DNA from: Lumbricus rubellus
Taxonomy: Eukaryota > Annelida > Clitellata > Crassiclitellata > Lumbricidae
Direction: 5' to 3'
DNA length: 64,000 bases
Assembly: GCA_945859605.1 (NCBI GenBank)
Contig: OX243817.1
Coordinates: 17,422,752-17,486,751, forward strand
The translations under genes and the position numbers were made by a program. Shown here in pieces: positions 33,233 to 64,000 of this stretch. The notes under the pieces were generated by a model. That model was not told the origin of the DNA, ran no database searches, and worked only from the letters and a program-made list of their open reading frames with translations. The first letter of the stretch is position 1. Every line of letters starts with the position of its first letter.

Positions 33233-34725
33233 TCCAAGTACGCGATATGGTCTTTTCGATGTGGACTGTTATGTTTGCAGTTTGCTTCTGTCTGTGGCAC
33301 CTGGTTCAAAGTTCCGAACCCTTTAACTTCGCCAGATGTGTGTTTACGCTTAGACCCGGTAGCAATCGGCTTACTAAAGCATGCTCTATATCAAGAACCA
33401 CTTAGTTGCATGTATCACCACTAATGTCACAGTATATAACACTTGTATGGCTATTTCAATGTTAAGAATCAATGAAATTTTAAATGTCAATAAATAACGC
33501 TAGACCTTGTTCCATTATTAGACCATAGATTCCAACGATCCATAAAACCTATATATATAGTCTCCTTGCATAGATTTTTTGCATAGAAGTAAGTAAGCAT
33601 GTACTGCATTGATTCGGCCTGTAACTCCGTGCGCATAACACCAGCATAGTTATAGTAAGCGGGTCCCTATGTTAATGAATGACTGCACTAACCCTATCCC
33701 TAACCGACCCTCACGATGTCTAACCTGACCCTAACCGCCCCTCACGACCCCTAAACCTGAACCTAACCAACACATAGGGACCCGCTTACTATAACTAAGC
33801 CCATAACACCATAAAAAGGACCTTAAAGTCGAAGACTTTAAGATCTTTTACCATAATGTAGACCGATTTGCTGCAGTGAACTTGTATGTGCATGACCATA
33901 CCGCTGTATTTGCCACTCATGTTCACGGCACCATACTTCCACACATGATCCATTCGAGGTCTACTTTCATTCCTAGAGATCTTGCAAAGCATGTTTTGTA
34001 AAAGTCTATTTGCATCACCTACAGTGAAAACATTCAGCAATATTTCTATTATACTCAAGGCAAGAACTGTGTGGGTTCAACCACCTTTCTTACGACAGAA
34101 ACAGCAGTCCTCATTGCACACCCCGGCTTCACGCCAATTAGCCTGAGCACCCATTATTTTGTACCGACTATACTATAATTCGCATGCTTACTTGCTGCAT
34201 ACTTGCAAGCTATAGTCCTGTGTGCTACCAAAAGTTAGCCGAGACTTTCGATTTACTTGGCAATACTCTCAACAACCTTGCACATTACCAATTATGATAC
34301 TCACCTTGTCACCTTGTGCTGTCAGTTCGTTGAACTCTAGCGATCGTTAAGGCCAGCCTTCTCCATTGCTTTCTTTCTGATGTCGCTTCTCTTAGTTGTT
34401 CCAGATTCATTCAACCACCTTCATGATACTACTACCGCCATAATTAGAATACATTAACTTTACAGGCCTTACTCAATAACATTGCAACAGCCGATACATT
34501 GCAACAGTCAAGTCAGTGCTGCCACTTTTTAAAAATTTTTGGTGCAATCATCATGATCATCATAAAACTTCCAACTTCCTCTTTTGTCATTAAAAAAAAC
34601 ACCTCTTAAAATTGGCCTTTATAATTATGGCCGTCTACTTTCAAAGATCGTCAGTGACAAATTACAACAATAAATATAAAAATTTGAAATAACAAATACA
34701 TTTCAACAAGATATATTCTTTAATG
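33233..34725. other. NIT2-WDR55 intergenic region
   Basis: Contains the NIT2 promoter side and the WDR55 3' flank. The 9-bp-TSD element lies at 33643-33801. Nothing else recognised. Confidence 0.5.
33643..33801. mobile_element. 9-bp-TSD MITE, 159 bp (Mutator-like)
   Basis: Twenty-six-bp perfect TIRs beginning TAGTTATAGTAAGCGGG (33647-33672 and 33772-33797) plus four further terminal bases (AGCA and AGCC). The flanks carry a perfect 9-bp repeat CATAACACC (33634-33642 and 33802-33810). The middle is a CTAACC-rich module shared with the element at 44517-45099. Confidence 0.8.
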
Positions 34726-37700
34726 TCAATCATCATCATCGCCGCCATCGTCGTCATCATCATCATATTTATGATGATCGCGAGCACTAATATTGTTGGC
34801 ATTATTATCATTATCGCTACTACTATCGTCATCATCATCATCGCTCTCTGAAGTTGACTTCGCTAAAAACGCTTCATCCTCAGAGTCATAGGAATCGCTT
34901 TCTTCCGTTTTCGCCGAAGCAGATGGCACAGCCGCCGCTGCCACCTCATCATCATCGTCGCTCTCTACTAGATCCCTGAAAAAGTCATTATTGCTGGATC
35001 CGCAAGGCATTGAAAACTTCTTCCGATCGGCCTTCTCGTGACCGTCCACCTCCGTTTTTGCTATTTCCGTTATGTTCCAAAACTTAATCTTCTCGTCGTG
35101 GGAACAGCTGGCCAAATACTGCTTGCAATGCGACAGAGTCAAGCGTTCCACCGGATATGACTCGTGATTTCCGATCACGCCGATGAAACGATTCGGAAAT
35201 AGATGCACTGCTCTGTAAAGAGAACACATTGGAAAATTTATTATGGCCCGATTCTTAAAGTACTCGTTAAGAATTCATCAATATGTATTTGAAATGATCA
35301 GTTACGGGAGATAAACATTGAAACATTACAAAATAGGTTTGCAACAAGATTGGTGAATATTATATAATTAGAAGTATTACGATGGACTATTGGCTATCAA
35401 AATATAATTTTTTTTAACCTTTTGACGGTTAAAAATTGAGTCACACTAAACTTTTTCATATTTGAGTGCAAATTCATCTAATTAAAAACGTGTAAAACAT
35501 CTGAAACAATACTCCATAAAAAAGATGGTCAGAACTGAAATCTACCTGATGGCTTCAGAGTCAGCCGTGGCAATGACGTTATCTGACAATGGGACAATGG
35601 CATCAACAGCCATCTTATGCCCTGGAAAGCGGTCACTGATGTTTCCCCATTCATTCCAATTGAAGAAATTTAAAGACCCATCTTCAGTGCCACAGACAAC
35701 CTTTGTTTCGTTCTACGCATATAAAACAACAATAGGAAATGTATTAAATGGAAACGCGTCTCCATACAAGTTCCGTGAAAGCACGAATGGTCTTGTTAGG
35801 AGTAGAAAAACCTTTAGTTGAAATGTAAAAACATGACCACTTGCAAAACAGAAGTAGGGTGTGTTTAACATCATAAACCTTCACCTGATGTTTTTTCTTC
35901 AGCCTTGCTATTATTTATTAACATTTAACGACCAGTGTGCTAAAAGACTACCATTCGTAACGATCGAAAATAAATTATTAAGTTGCATTAGGTGCAAGGT
36001 TTGTCACATAAGTAACAGTTATTAGTTTTAAGCCTGAATTATTTACTCTGAATTACATAAAATACACACACACATGCATGTGTATTTAAGAATGTATAAT
36101 GGACATCCTTTCTATTTCAGCATATTTAAACTATTTACATGTTCAGTGGTCAGCTAACACTTGAAAATCATGTGATGCTCAAATAGTGGACAAATAAATA
36201 AATAACGTAAATTACCTTTATGGCTAGGATTGACATTAACCCAGCATCCAATGATTCTGACTGCACCTTCTTTTTGTGTTTTCTAATGTCAAAAGCTGTC
36301 AATGTTCCATCACCTCTGGAAACAATAGACATCAAAATGAATCAAACTAGAGCTCTGCAGGAACATTAACCCTTACCACTCAGAATAATAATCAATCGGC
36401 CCAAATTTGTCCTGTGAGAGCGGATTCAGGAGTGGTAAAGGTTAAAAGGAACAAATAGCATAACTTAGTATAACATAACCTATCAACACTTCCTACAGCA
36501 ATATCATGTTCATTCATTCAGCAATCAACAGGACCTCTCTCTAAGCTCTATTAAGCTCCAAATGCAGAATATAATATTATATGAACCTTCCATGTACCTA
36601 TGGTACATTTGAGTCATTCATTCATATCGAATATATTATAGCACCCGTTAAGGAAAACTACTCAGAGGTGCTCTCAACTCCAGAATAGCTAAGAAAGAAC
36701 AGAACTACGACGAAAAAGAACACAGGAGAGATAGTCCTTGGACAGAGGTGAAGCTTCAGTGGGAGACCACAGAAAGAGAACGATTCTGCCTAGTGGAGGC
36801 ATGAAAAAAGGAACAAAGAGACTACGGTTCAGCTGAGTTTGTGAAAAACCTAGCATACTGTAACTTTGAACAATCTCAAATCCTGTTGTGTAAAGTCAAC
36901 AAAGAAAACGAAGAGAGAATTTTATATATGCAGGAACTAGAACTAGAGACTAGGGTGATTCAGGAAAAATAATTTTCGAAATTTAAAGAGCATGGTTGCT
37001 AAATTTGTTCCTTTTGGGTCCAGAATAAATTGTGTGTAAGAAATTTCAGGACCAAATGAATTTTAGACCTAGCTCATTGAGCCCAAAGTTTCCACATGCA
37101 TTCGCGTTGAAGCTGCGCATTGAAATAATGGCCGTGTGACGTTTCACAACAAAATGAAGTTGAATAGCACAAATCACAGGGTCATTATTGACTCAAAATG
37201 GTCCTTGGAAAAACTATATTCATTCACAGCATTCTGTAAACTAAAAAAGTTTAATATTCCCAGCAGTAATCCACTGCCTAGTCTGCGTGTACAATAAGCC
37301 TATAGAACTGCCAGCCAATAGCTGGTGTAGGCCCTATCAGATTCCACCGGACCAGTGCTTTCACGCTCTCACGCTTATAAATATACTCCTCGTTTACATG
37401 ACTTGCAGAAAAACAGAATTCTGTGATATTTCTTCACTTAGAGACTGTCAATTAAAAGTGAACTCTGTATAAATTGGCCTTGAAACAACAAGTGACCTTT
37501 GTCATTCGTGGGGTCATATGCACTTGGTTGTCATCACTATTGCAACTGTACAGACACAATTCCATCACCTCATCTTGCTGACAATTGCTTGCTTGTAGTG
37601 AACAGCCCAGAATGACAATGGGCTACTTTCGTAAGTTGCTTTATCAACATAGTGAACTTTCTATTTGAGAAGTGTATGTGAGCCAAGACACATTCTGCTT

Positions 37701-40700
37701 TAACGAATGCAAGGTTTTTCTCTCCACTGTATCTTCATGTAAACCTTTAAGGAGAGTATTCAGCAGCTTTGCAGTCACATTCATGTTTTCCCTCGTGATC
37801 ATCACTGTCCTCTTCTTCATCATCCGGCCATTGCTATTGTAATCTATAGTTGCCTGCATGGTTACTCGAGCCAGACCCTTCAGCAGATGTTTTAGCATTT
37901 CTTGCTTCAATCAGGCTCTTATTGTGTCATCCTCTGCTCTGCAACCCTTGCTTCCATCTTACGAAGATCCATGCTCATCTTTCGAGATTCGTGCCTATTT
38001 GCAAAAAAGCTTTACACTCATCAATTTTAAGAACATGCTTAGTTTGCTGATTTGCAATATCAACAATAAAATTCACTTTCAACAAATGCCTCTCAGTTTT
38101 TCTGTGATTCAGAGTTATTGCTTCTGTTTCCTTTATCAGATTAAACTCTTCAACTAAACCCTTTACTTTGACACTTTATTTGTCTGAATTGCTGCAGGAA
38201 TCTTTGCTTTATTGAAAATTGAATTGTCATTCAAGCTCTCTGACACAGTCTTCCTCCAACTTTCTATGATGTCAAAAGGACGATGGTCTTTAGTGTGTTG
38301 CCTCCTCTGGTGGATAACACACTGATTAGGTGGATTGCTCCTGTTGCAAATAAACTAGATTTCTGTCTTCAACCTTGTTAGAGAAGTGCAAACGTTCTTT
38401 TCCATTTACACTGCTAGCTGTATTGTATCAAATGAAGCCATTTTTAACGTTCTGTTGCAGCTAGGTCTGTACAAATGAAGTTCACACAAATAATTCACTG
38501 AAAGCCACACTTCATTATCTTGTTAATTATATTTCCGAAAATAGAATTCGGGAAATATGACATTAAAATTTTATGAAATGAAAATTTAAAAAACATACAT
38601 TTCCGAATAAGGTATATAAAAATGCTATTGAATATTTATCTCACACTATCTAAACACAATGTCTAGACAGATTACTGAAATATATATGCATAATTTATAC
38701 TTTCATGCGAATATGTAAAATTATTCCTACTTTGCAACAATTACGTCGCTGGTCAAAAAAAAAATTAAAATTCAGCAGTTTTTCAGTAAAATTCAAGAAA
38801 ATAGGAATTAATTATTTATGTATGGCCTATGACTATGAACATAATTTCCACTTACATGATTAAAGCTTAATCTAATTGGAAGTTTTGCTTTCCAGTGTCT
38901 TATCACAGGCAATTGCATTGATTTCCTCATATAGACCCCATCTCAGATTTCAAAGTCAATGAGCTACCTCTAAACGTTCCTGGATCGCAATAAAATTTTG
39001 AGGCAATGTTCACTAAGACAAAAGGAACAAAATTTTCTACCATGTCAGTCAATCAGGACAAATTATTTTTTCTCCATGGTGACGTGAATCACCCTACTAG
39101 AGACACTGCATAGTCAACAGATGGAGAAAGAAAAGTGTTCAGCAAATAGTTCAACTATAAAATAAGGTTTACAAGTCTGTGCCCGGAGTGTTGGTTGCTT
39201 ACGAGGTTGCAAGAAGAAGCCATTTGGCAGAATTAACAATCATGTCTGTAACGCAATCTTCGGTTTCATGGACGGTCATAACAGCTTTCCTGTGACGTAA
39301 ATCCCAAACCTACAAGACAGTTTCAACTCAAAACTTTGGACTCTCAGTCGCTTTTAGTTTACTCTCATCAGTTAAAGCGTTAAACACCATCACAGCAATC
39401 AAAATTCACGTAGTTCCAAATACTTAAATCAAACTAAAGAAGCTATAAAACATGACATTTCAGCAGTCACATTAGCTAGCACAAAGGCCTGCCATCTTTC
39501 ACAAAACTTGAGCCCCAGCTTGAAACTTTTCGGTATCATTCTGACTTGAGGTGCAACAGATTTTCATCACCATATTATATAGATCTCAATAACAGATCAG
39601 TATATTGTAATTGATCCTCGTTGAAAAATCAGTCACCGACATATCTGTACTTACTTACTTAGTCACTGCAGAGTTGATAAAAATCAGAAGAAAACAAACA
39701 TACCTTGAGGAAACCTTCGTCATCACCAGTTGTAACAATGTTTCTGTTTACGACGCACAGACTGTAGATGGGAGAACTAGAAGCAAACAAACATGATTAA
39801 ACATCAATTGCATTAAATTAACACACAAACTGGCAATCACTAGAAAACATCTCTGGCAATACTGCAGAAGTTTAGCAAATCATGCACCTATGCCTGACGA
39901 ACAGAACAGTAGAATTCACATGTTATATGTTGCTGCTGTTGCACTCATAATTTGTCATACATAATATTAATCCCGTTAGCGGAATATAATCGTCAATTTT
40001 GTGTACGATTATAAGCCGGTCGGCCGCTAAAGGGGTTAACAGCAATGTTAAATATTGAAAATATCTGCCTATTTTTTAGGAATTCCCAGTCGAGGCTCTA
40101 ATATCTGCTCTAAAACAATGATGCAAAATACACTGATGCCTCTACTTTTGTCGAAGCATCTTGTCTGTTATCAGTGACTTTATTAAGTTCAAAGAAAGAT
40201 ATATAAACATTCAAATAAACACACAGAAGTAATGGATCATGTCCATGAAGCATGTTATTGGCTTGTTAAAACATGCAGTGATAAGGTGTCAAATTGCAGC
40301 AGTTGTGATGAAGTGTTGTAATATCCTTTGAAAACACGCTAGACACTTTCTGCTCACTTGTGTGCTTTCTTTATCGACATTTTAACTGCACCATCGTCCA
40401 AGTCGATGACTTGAAGCGACTTATCTTTGGAAGCCGTCACTAACTCTGTGCCACCTTGCGCAAACTGTACAGCACGACACGATTTCCTGTGATTGTTAAA
40501 CGTCATGAGCAGATGATTTTCATTGACAACCGAATAGGAGTGGCTACAACGTAAATGTACACAATAATTCAGTGATTCAGCAATACAGATCGATTCAACA
40601 GCAATAGAATAGATATATAACTCAAGACTTCATTCCAAGTGCTTCAGAGTCCCATTCAGCTGCTGATGATATTTTTAGTGGTAGACAACATGGCCTAGTT

Positions 40701-41735
40701 CTCAGCTAAAAAGATTAAACAAGGCAATCGAAGGACACAATAAATAAGCTAAACTATTTACATAATCGCCAAACAATAAATGAGATAATATCTCGTATTA
40801 TGATGACAATAGAACTTCAGTTTCAGGCGCAGAAGCAAAAATTTCGAAAAGTGATTGTATCAAACAAAACGTGATTCTATCAAGCAAAATAGCAAAATTT
40901 AGCATTAGTTTTAAGCTGCTATGATAAAATCGCTCAAGTATTACAAAAGACCAACAAAATTGTAAACGAAGGACATACATTCAGAATAAATAACAATACA
41001 GACTGAAATGATGGGTTTTCATGCACTAATACTTTCACGCCAGGGACATGAACTGTGACAACAAATATAAATGTGACATACAGGCGGACGACTCCATTGA
41101 TGTCACCAGAGGCGATCATGTCACGATTTGGATGACAGCTGATGTTCGTCACCATATCCTCGAATTCGATTGTCTTCGGCTGTTTCAGCGGCTGAATAAG
41201 ACACAAATTACTTTTTAAGAAGAACACCAGAGGAAACAAAGCAGCAAGATGAATTAAATTGACTTTCTAAAGTTCTACTTGTAAAAATTCACCAAGTGAT
41301 ATGCAAACTGAAACAGGAAGGTATGAACTTGGTAACTGAGCATTACCCAATACCACACCACATATTTGGAAACTGCCACCCTAATACTAAAGAGCTTCTT
41401 CAGAAATTGTAAGTATTATGTATTCTTCCATTTTTTAGAACATATTGAATCTGATATTAATAAAAGATTAAAAGAAGCTAAGATAGCATACATTTATTAT
41501 TCACTAACAAAGAGCAGACGCTGTGAAATAATGACATAAAATTGCAGGATTGCAACATCCTACATGTACATATTTTATTAAGACCAAGAACTTACAAGCC
41601 CAATGATTGTAGTGAAACTGATAAATTATCAAAGCTTTAAAAACAATGAAAAACTCAGATGCAAAACCGAATGCAGACTTCTGTTACGTGAAAGTCACAG
41701 CACGTAATTCTTACCTGCTTACTTGAAGACGCCAT
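34726..41735 (-). CDS. WDR55: WD repeat protein WDR55
   Basis: Eight exons in transcript order: 41715-41735, 41082-41191, 40358-40543, 39704-39776, 39203-39309, 36216-36315, 35546-35712, 34726-35212. All phases agree; 416 aa against about 383 in human. WDR55 is a nucleolar WD40 protein needed for rRNA maturation. WD-type repeats are visible: HPNRDMIASGDINGVVRL, ELVTASKDKSLQVIDL, NIVTTGDDEGFLKVWDLR, LLLATSGDGTLTAFDIR, KVVCGTEDGSLNFFNW, VIATADSEAIRAVHLFPNR and YLASCSHDEKIKFWNI. The tail from about res 335 is extremely acidic (runs of Asp/Glu/Ser, ending GGDDDD) and is coded by GAT/GAC repeats. Start: ATGGCGTCTTC, just after a TTTTCAG that may end a 5'UTR intron. A minus-strand ATTAAA lies right after the stop. 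Confidence 0.94.
35713..36215. other. WDR55 intron
   Basis: AT-rich; no repeat or coding signal recognised. Confidence 0.4.
36370..36441. mobile_element. TTAA mini-MITE, 72 bp (piggyBac-like)
   Basis: TTAA on both sides (36366-36369 and 36442-36445). Inverted ends CCCTTACCACTC and GAGTGGTAAAGG. Same size class as the other TTAA elements but with a different interior. Confidence 0.68.
36632..36690 (-). repeat. SINE 3'-tail fragment
   Basis: TATTATAGCACCC followed by ACTACTCAGAGGTGCTCTCAACT is the reversed SINE tail. Head missing. In a WDR55 intron. Confidence 0.6.
36951..39096. mobile_element. hAT-like element, 2146 bp, degenerate
   Basis: TIRs TAGGGTGATTCA and TGAATCACCCTA with a perfect 8-bp TSD CTAGAGAC (36943-36950 and 39097-39104). 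It nearly fills the WDR55 intron between exons 5 and 6. On the minus strand between about 38500 and 37640, broken frames with charged, exon-like composition (for example LKQEMLKHLLKGLARVTMQA) suggest a decayed element-encoded protein. I cannot name it. Size and ends fit a dead, formerly larger hAT-type element. Confidence 0.82.
39971..40035. mobile_element. TTAA mini-MITE, 65 bp (piggyBac-like)
   Basis: TTAA on both sides (39967-39970 and 40036-40039). TIRs TCCCGTTAGCGG and CCGCTAAAGGGG. The interior includes CGATTATAAGCCGG. Confidence 0.68.
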
Positions 41736-43933
41736 TTTTTATCTGAAAATATAACAATATTTATTAATTACAACAGACATGGCAATCTCTTGGTGACATA
41801 TAGATTTCATGCTGCAAACCCACAAAATGTAATCTCCTCATGGATACATTTTATACCTAAGCGACCATCAGCAACTTTAAGTGGCATTGAAGAAGCCATT
41901 ACACCCCTTACAAGAGACTAACAGACAACCTTGGCTATCTCAGGCTTCCAAAGTTGATCCTCAAAAAGCCAGTCACACGTGATGTCATTGAAAAATTGTG
42001 AACCTTGTTTTTTCCTCAATAGCGCATCTGTAATATACAAAGTTGAGCATATGAAAAATCGTGGCTTTGAAGAGTTGAGCTACAGTCAAGTGCACTTCAT
42101 CCAGGTCACAATATCACAAAAAACAGCTCCCTGAGATGCATAAGCTGGACATCCTTGATACCAAGATAACATGTGCTATAAATCATAAGCCAGCTGCATA
42201 AAGGAGACCATCCAGACCATGCTGTTCCAAGATATTTGAGGTCAGTGTAAAAATCAGGAATGAGTGAGATTACTTCCTCAGTAACCACATCAGCAAGACT
42301 GTTGCTGTAAAGGAAGAGCAAGATTGCCGTTTCCTAGTCAAGTAGAAAGGTTTCACAAGTGAGTCGCCAACGGTGTGTCAGCCAAAATTCTCAAATAGTT
42401 AACAAATTGGTGGACTACCGAACCTTTCCAGCATCTTAAAAAGAAAAGACCGGTTCGAGATTGGCCGATGGTTTTTACATTTGTACTACTGCAACGTGGG
42501 GTTTTGTCTCTTCTGTTGGTTCCTATTTTGCAAATTCTTCACATTTCGGCTGCGTCTAGTTTCATTCCAGATGTCGTCAAGTGCGTTCTATAGCTCAAGG
42601 CATTGCTGTTGTCTGTAGAAAGTAAATTTGTCCGAAATGAGTCGATCACCGAACCGATCACATGGCAAAGACTCTAGTTTCAGTCTAAGACCACGCTGGC
42701 TGAACCATCACTCAACAATCTGAAGCAATTTTAATCTTACTCGATAAGCTGCACCCTTTCAGATTTCAACGAATCAAGTTTGTTCGATTCTTCACAATTT
42801 AAAATTATTACAATTTCAATAAAATAATCAAAAACTATACAATTAATTTTATCTCTTGTGCTCCCAGTGTATAAGATGAGCGATGTTGATCGGAGCGGGC
42901 GAGCACGTTGTGAGAAGAGGGTGTTTTGGATGCATAGACTGTGTAGACCAAAGACTAGCATTATTATTGGTTCTGTAATACAACGACCTCTAATGGCATA
43001 AAATGATAACAGCGAAATTTTTCTGCGAATTTCTTGGAATTTAATACGCTAATTGATACTGTTTCCAATGTCTAAGATCCGAAAATGTATAAATATTTTG
43101 TATCTTTATAAAGTATCCTTTGTGAATATCATTGGAATGGAACCTTGTCGGCCTTACCACAGTAGGCCTATAGATCACAATCAAATCAATCAATAAATCA
43201 ATAAATCAATAAATAAATTAATTAATCAGTCAGTCAGTCAGTCAGTCAGTCAGTCAATCAATCAAAGATGAAATTGATTTCTCAACCAATGCGCATGTAA
43301 TGTGTCCATTATAAAAAATCAGTTGGTGAGCTCATGAAGCATATCCGTATGACACGTGAATAAGCAGGTGCCCAGCGCTTGGCTTTTGAGTGGCGTTCTA
43401 GAAATTTGGGGTCTACGATTACGATTGACTGTCTGACATCTGGATGTATAGGCCTACTTCTGATTTCCAGCCGATGTTGACGTTATAATAGTATACCTAA
43501 TGCCAATATGCAATGAACTAGGCTAACTGAGCGTTTGTGACTAGGCCTATGCTAGTTTCGACTTCACCTTCTTGACCTTATTTGGGCGCTGAAGAAATCT
43601 CGGTAAAATAATTATTGCAATGACGATTCATAGGCTTTTGGAATTCTTGAGATCTCTCGATTCACGGCCAAGTCCTTGTATTGCCGTCGAACGACCTTGC
43701 TTACATGCTTACTAAACAAAGTAGCCTACGTTTGATGTCAAACGAGTCCTGGTCACGTGATGTCACATTCGCGTTGTGTATGGTGTATGTGGGTGTGATT
43801 GGGGGCCGAAGAATTTGTTGCATAAACGCGACACTATGCTGTGTTAATTATACCTGGGTTAGCGTACCTTGTTCGAAATACTCTTATAAGATATCATAAA
43901 TACTTAGAAAGCTTGTATACGAAATAGGAAAGC
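41736..43933. other. WDR55-alpha-actinin head-to-head intergenic region
   Basis: Divergent 2.2-kb spacer that should hold both promoters and any 5'UTR exons. A simple-sequence block (AATCA, AATAA and CAGT units) lies at about 43178-43265. No TATA box or CpG island could be assigned by eye. Confidence 0.5.
43178..43265. repeat. AATCA/AATAA/CAGT simple repeats
   Basis: Successive short tandem blocks: AATCAATA, AATAAATT, then seven CAGT units, then CAATCAATCA. Confidence 0.9.

Positions 43934-64000
<20,067 letters not shown>

Noticed and set aside
33690..33770. Interstitial telomere from CTAACC repeats
   Set aside because: The units are irregular (CTAACCCTATCC, CTAACCGACC) and part of a transposon interior shared with 44517-45099.
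42106..42321. Minus-strand open frame in the WDR55-alpha-actinin spacer
   Set aside because: No recognisable family, no splice context and AT-driven composition.

Overview
The window is eukaryotic nuclear DNA from an animal. Every gene is split by short-to-medium introns with GT-AG (once GC-AG) borders. Five protein-coding genes can be rebuilt end to end and a sixth runs off the right edge. All have clear metazoan orthologues. The organism is probably a marine invertebrate, most likely a deuterostome such as an echinoderm. This rests on the dense TAGGCCTA-type palindromes, the tRNA-derived SINEs and the many hAT-type MITEs, and it is an inference of moderate to low confidence.

Layout, left to right. 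(1) 265-7167, minus: SNRK-type Ser/Thr kinase, 5 recognised exons; the remainder of its UBA region was not found. (2) 7168-11943: intergenic, largely transposon-derived. (3) 11944-19003, plus: FUT10-type GT10 fucosyltransferase, 7 exons, complete, with a decayed copy of exon 3 in an intron. (4) 21135-24958, minus: RBM4/Lark-like RNA-binding protein with one RRM and one CCHC knuckle, convergent with FUT10. (5) 27025-33232, minus: NIT2-type omega-amidase, 9 exons, catalytic triad intact. (6) 34726-41735, minus: WDR55-type WD40 nucleolar protein, 8 exons, very acidic C-terminus. (7) 43934-64000, plus: alpha-actinin, exons 1 to 9 (partial), covering both calponin-homology domains and the start of the rod, with an 8.8-kb first intron. 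The genes are unrelated housekeeping and cytoskeletal functions. No operon-like logic is expected or seen.

The rest is dominated by small non-autonomous DNA transposons, many with legible terminal inverted repeats (TIRs) and target-site duplications (TSDs). There are at least eight hAT-like insertions with 8-bp TSDs, five 65-72-bp TTAA-flanked piggyBac-like mini-MITEs, two elements with 9-bp TSDs that share an internal module but have different TIRs, a Tc1/mariner-like 594-bp MITE with 37-bp perfect TIRs, and a pair of related MITEs in alpha-actinin introns. tRNA-derived SINEs, a LINE 3' fragment, minisatellites and a long GAT/GAC microsatellite complete the picture. The observations most worth a second look are the SNRK activation-loop Thr-to-Asn change, the two elements with exchanged interior, the TTAA mini-MITE family, the FUT10 pseudo-exon and a 56-bp near-perfect hairpin in the RBM4-like gene. 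I see no prokaryotic, viral or CRISPR-like system.
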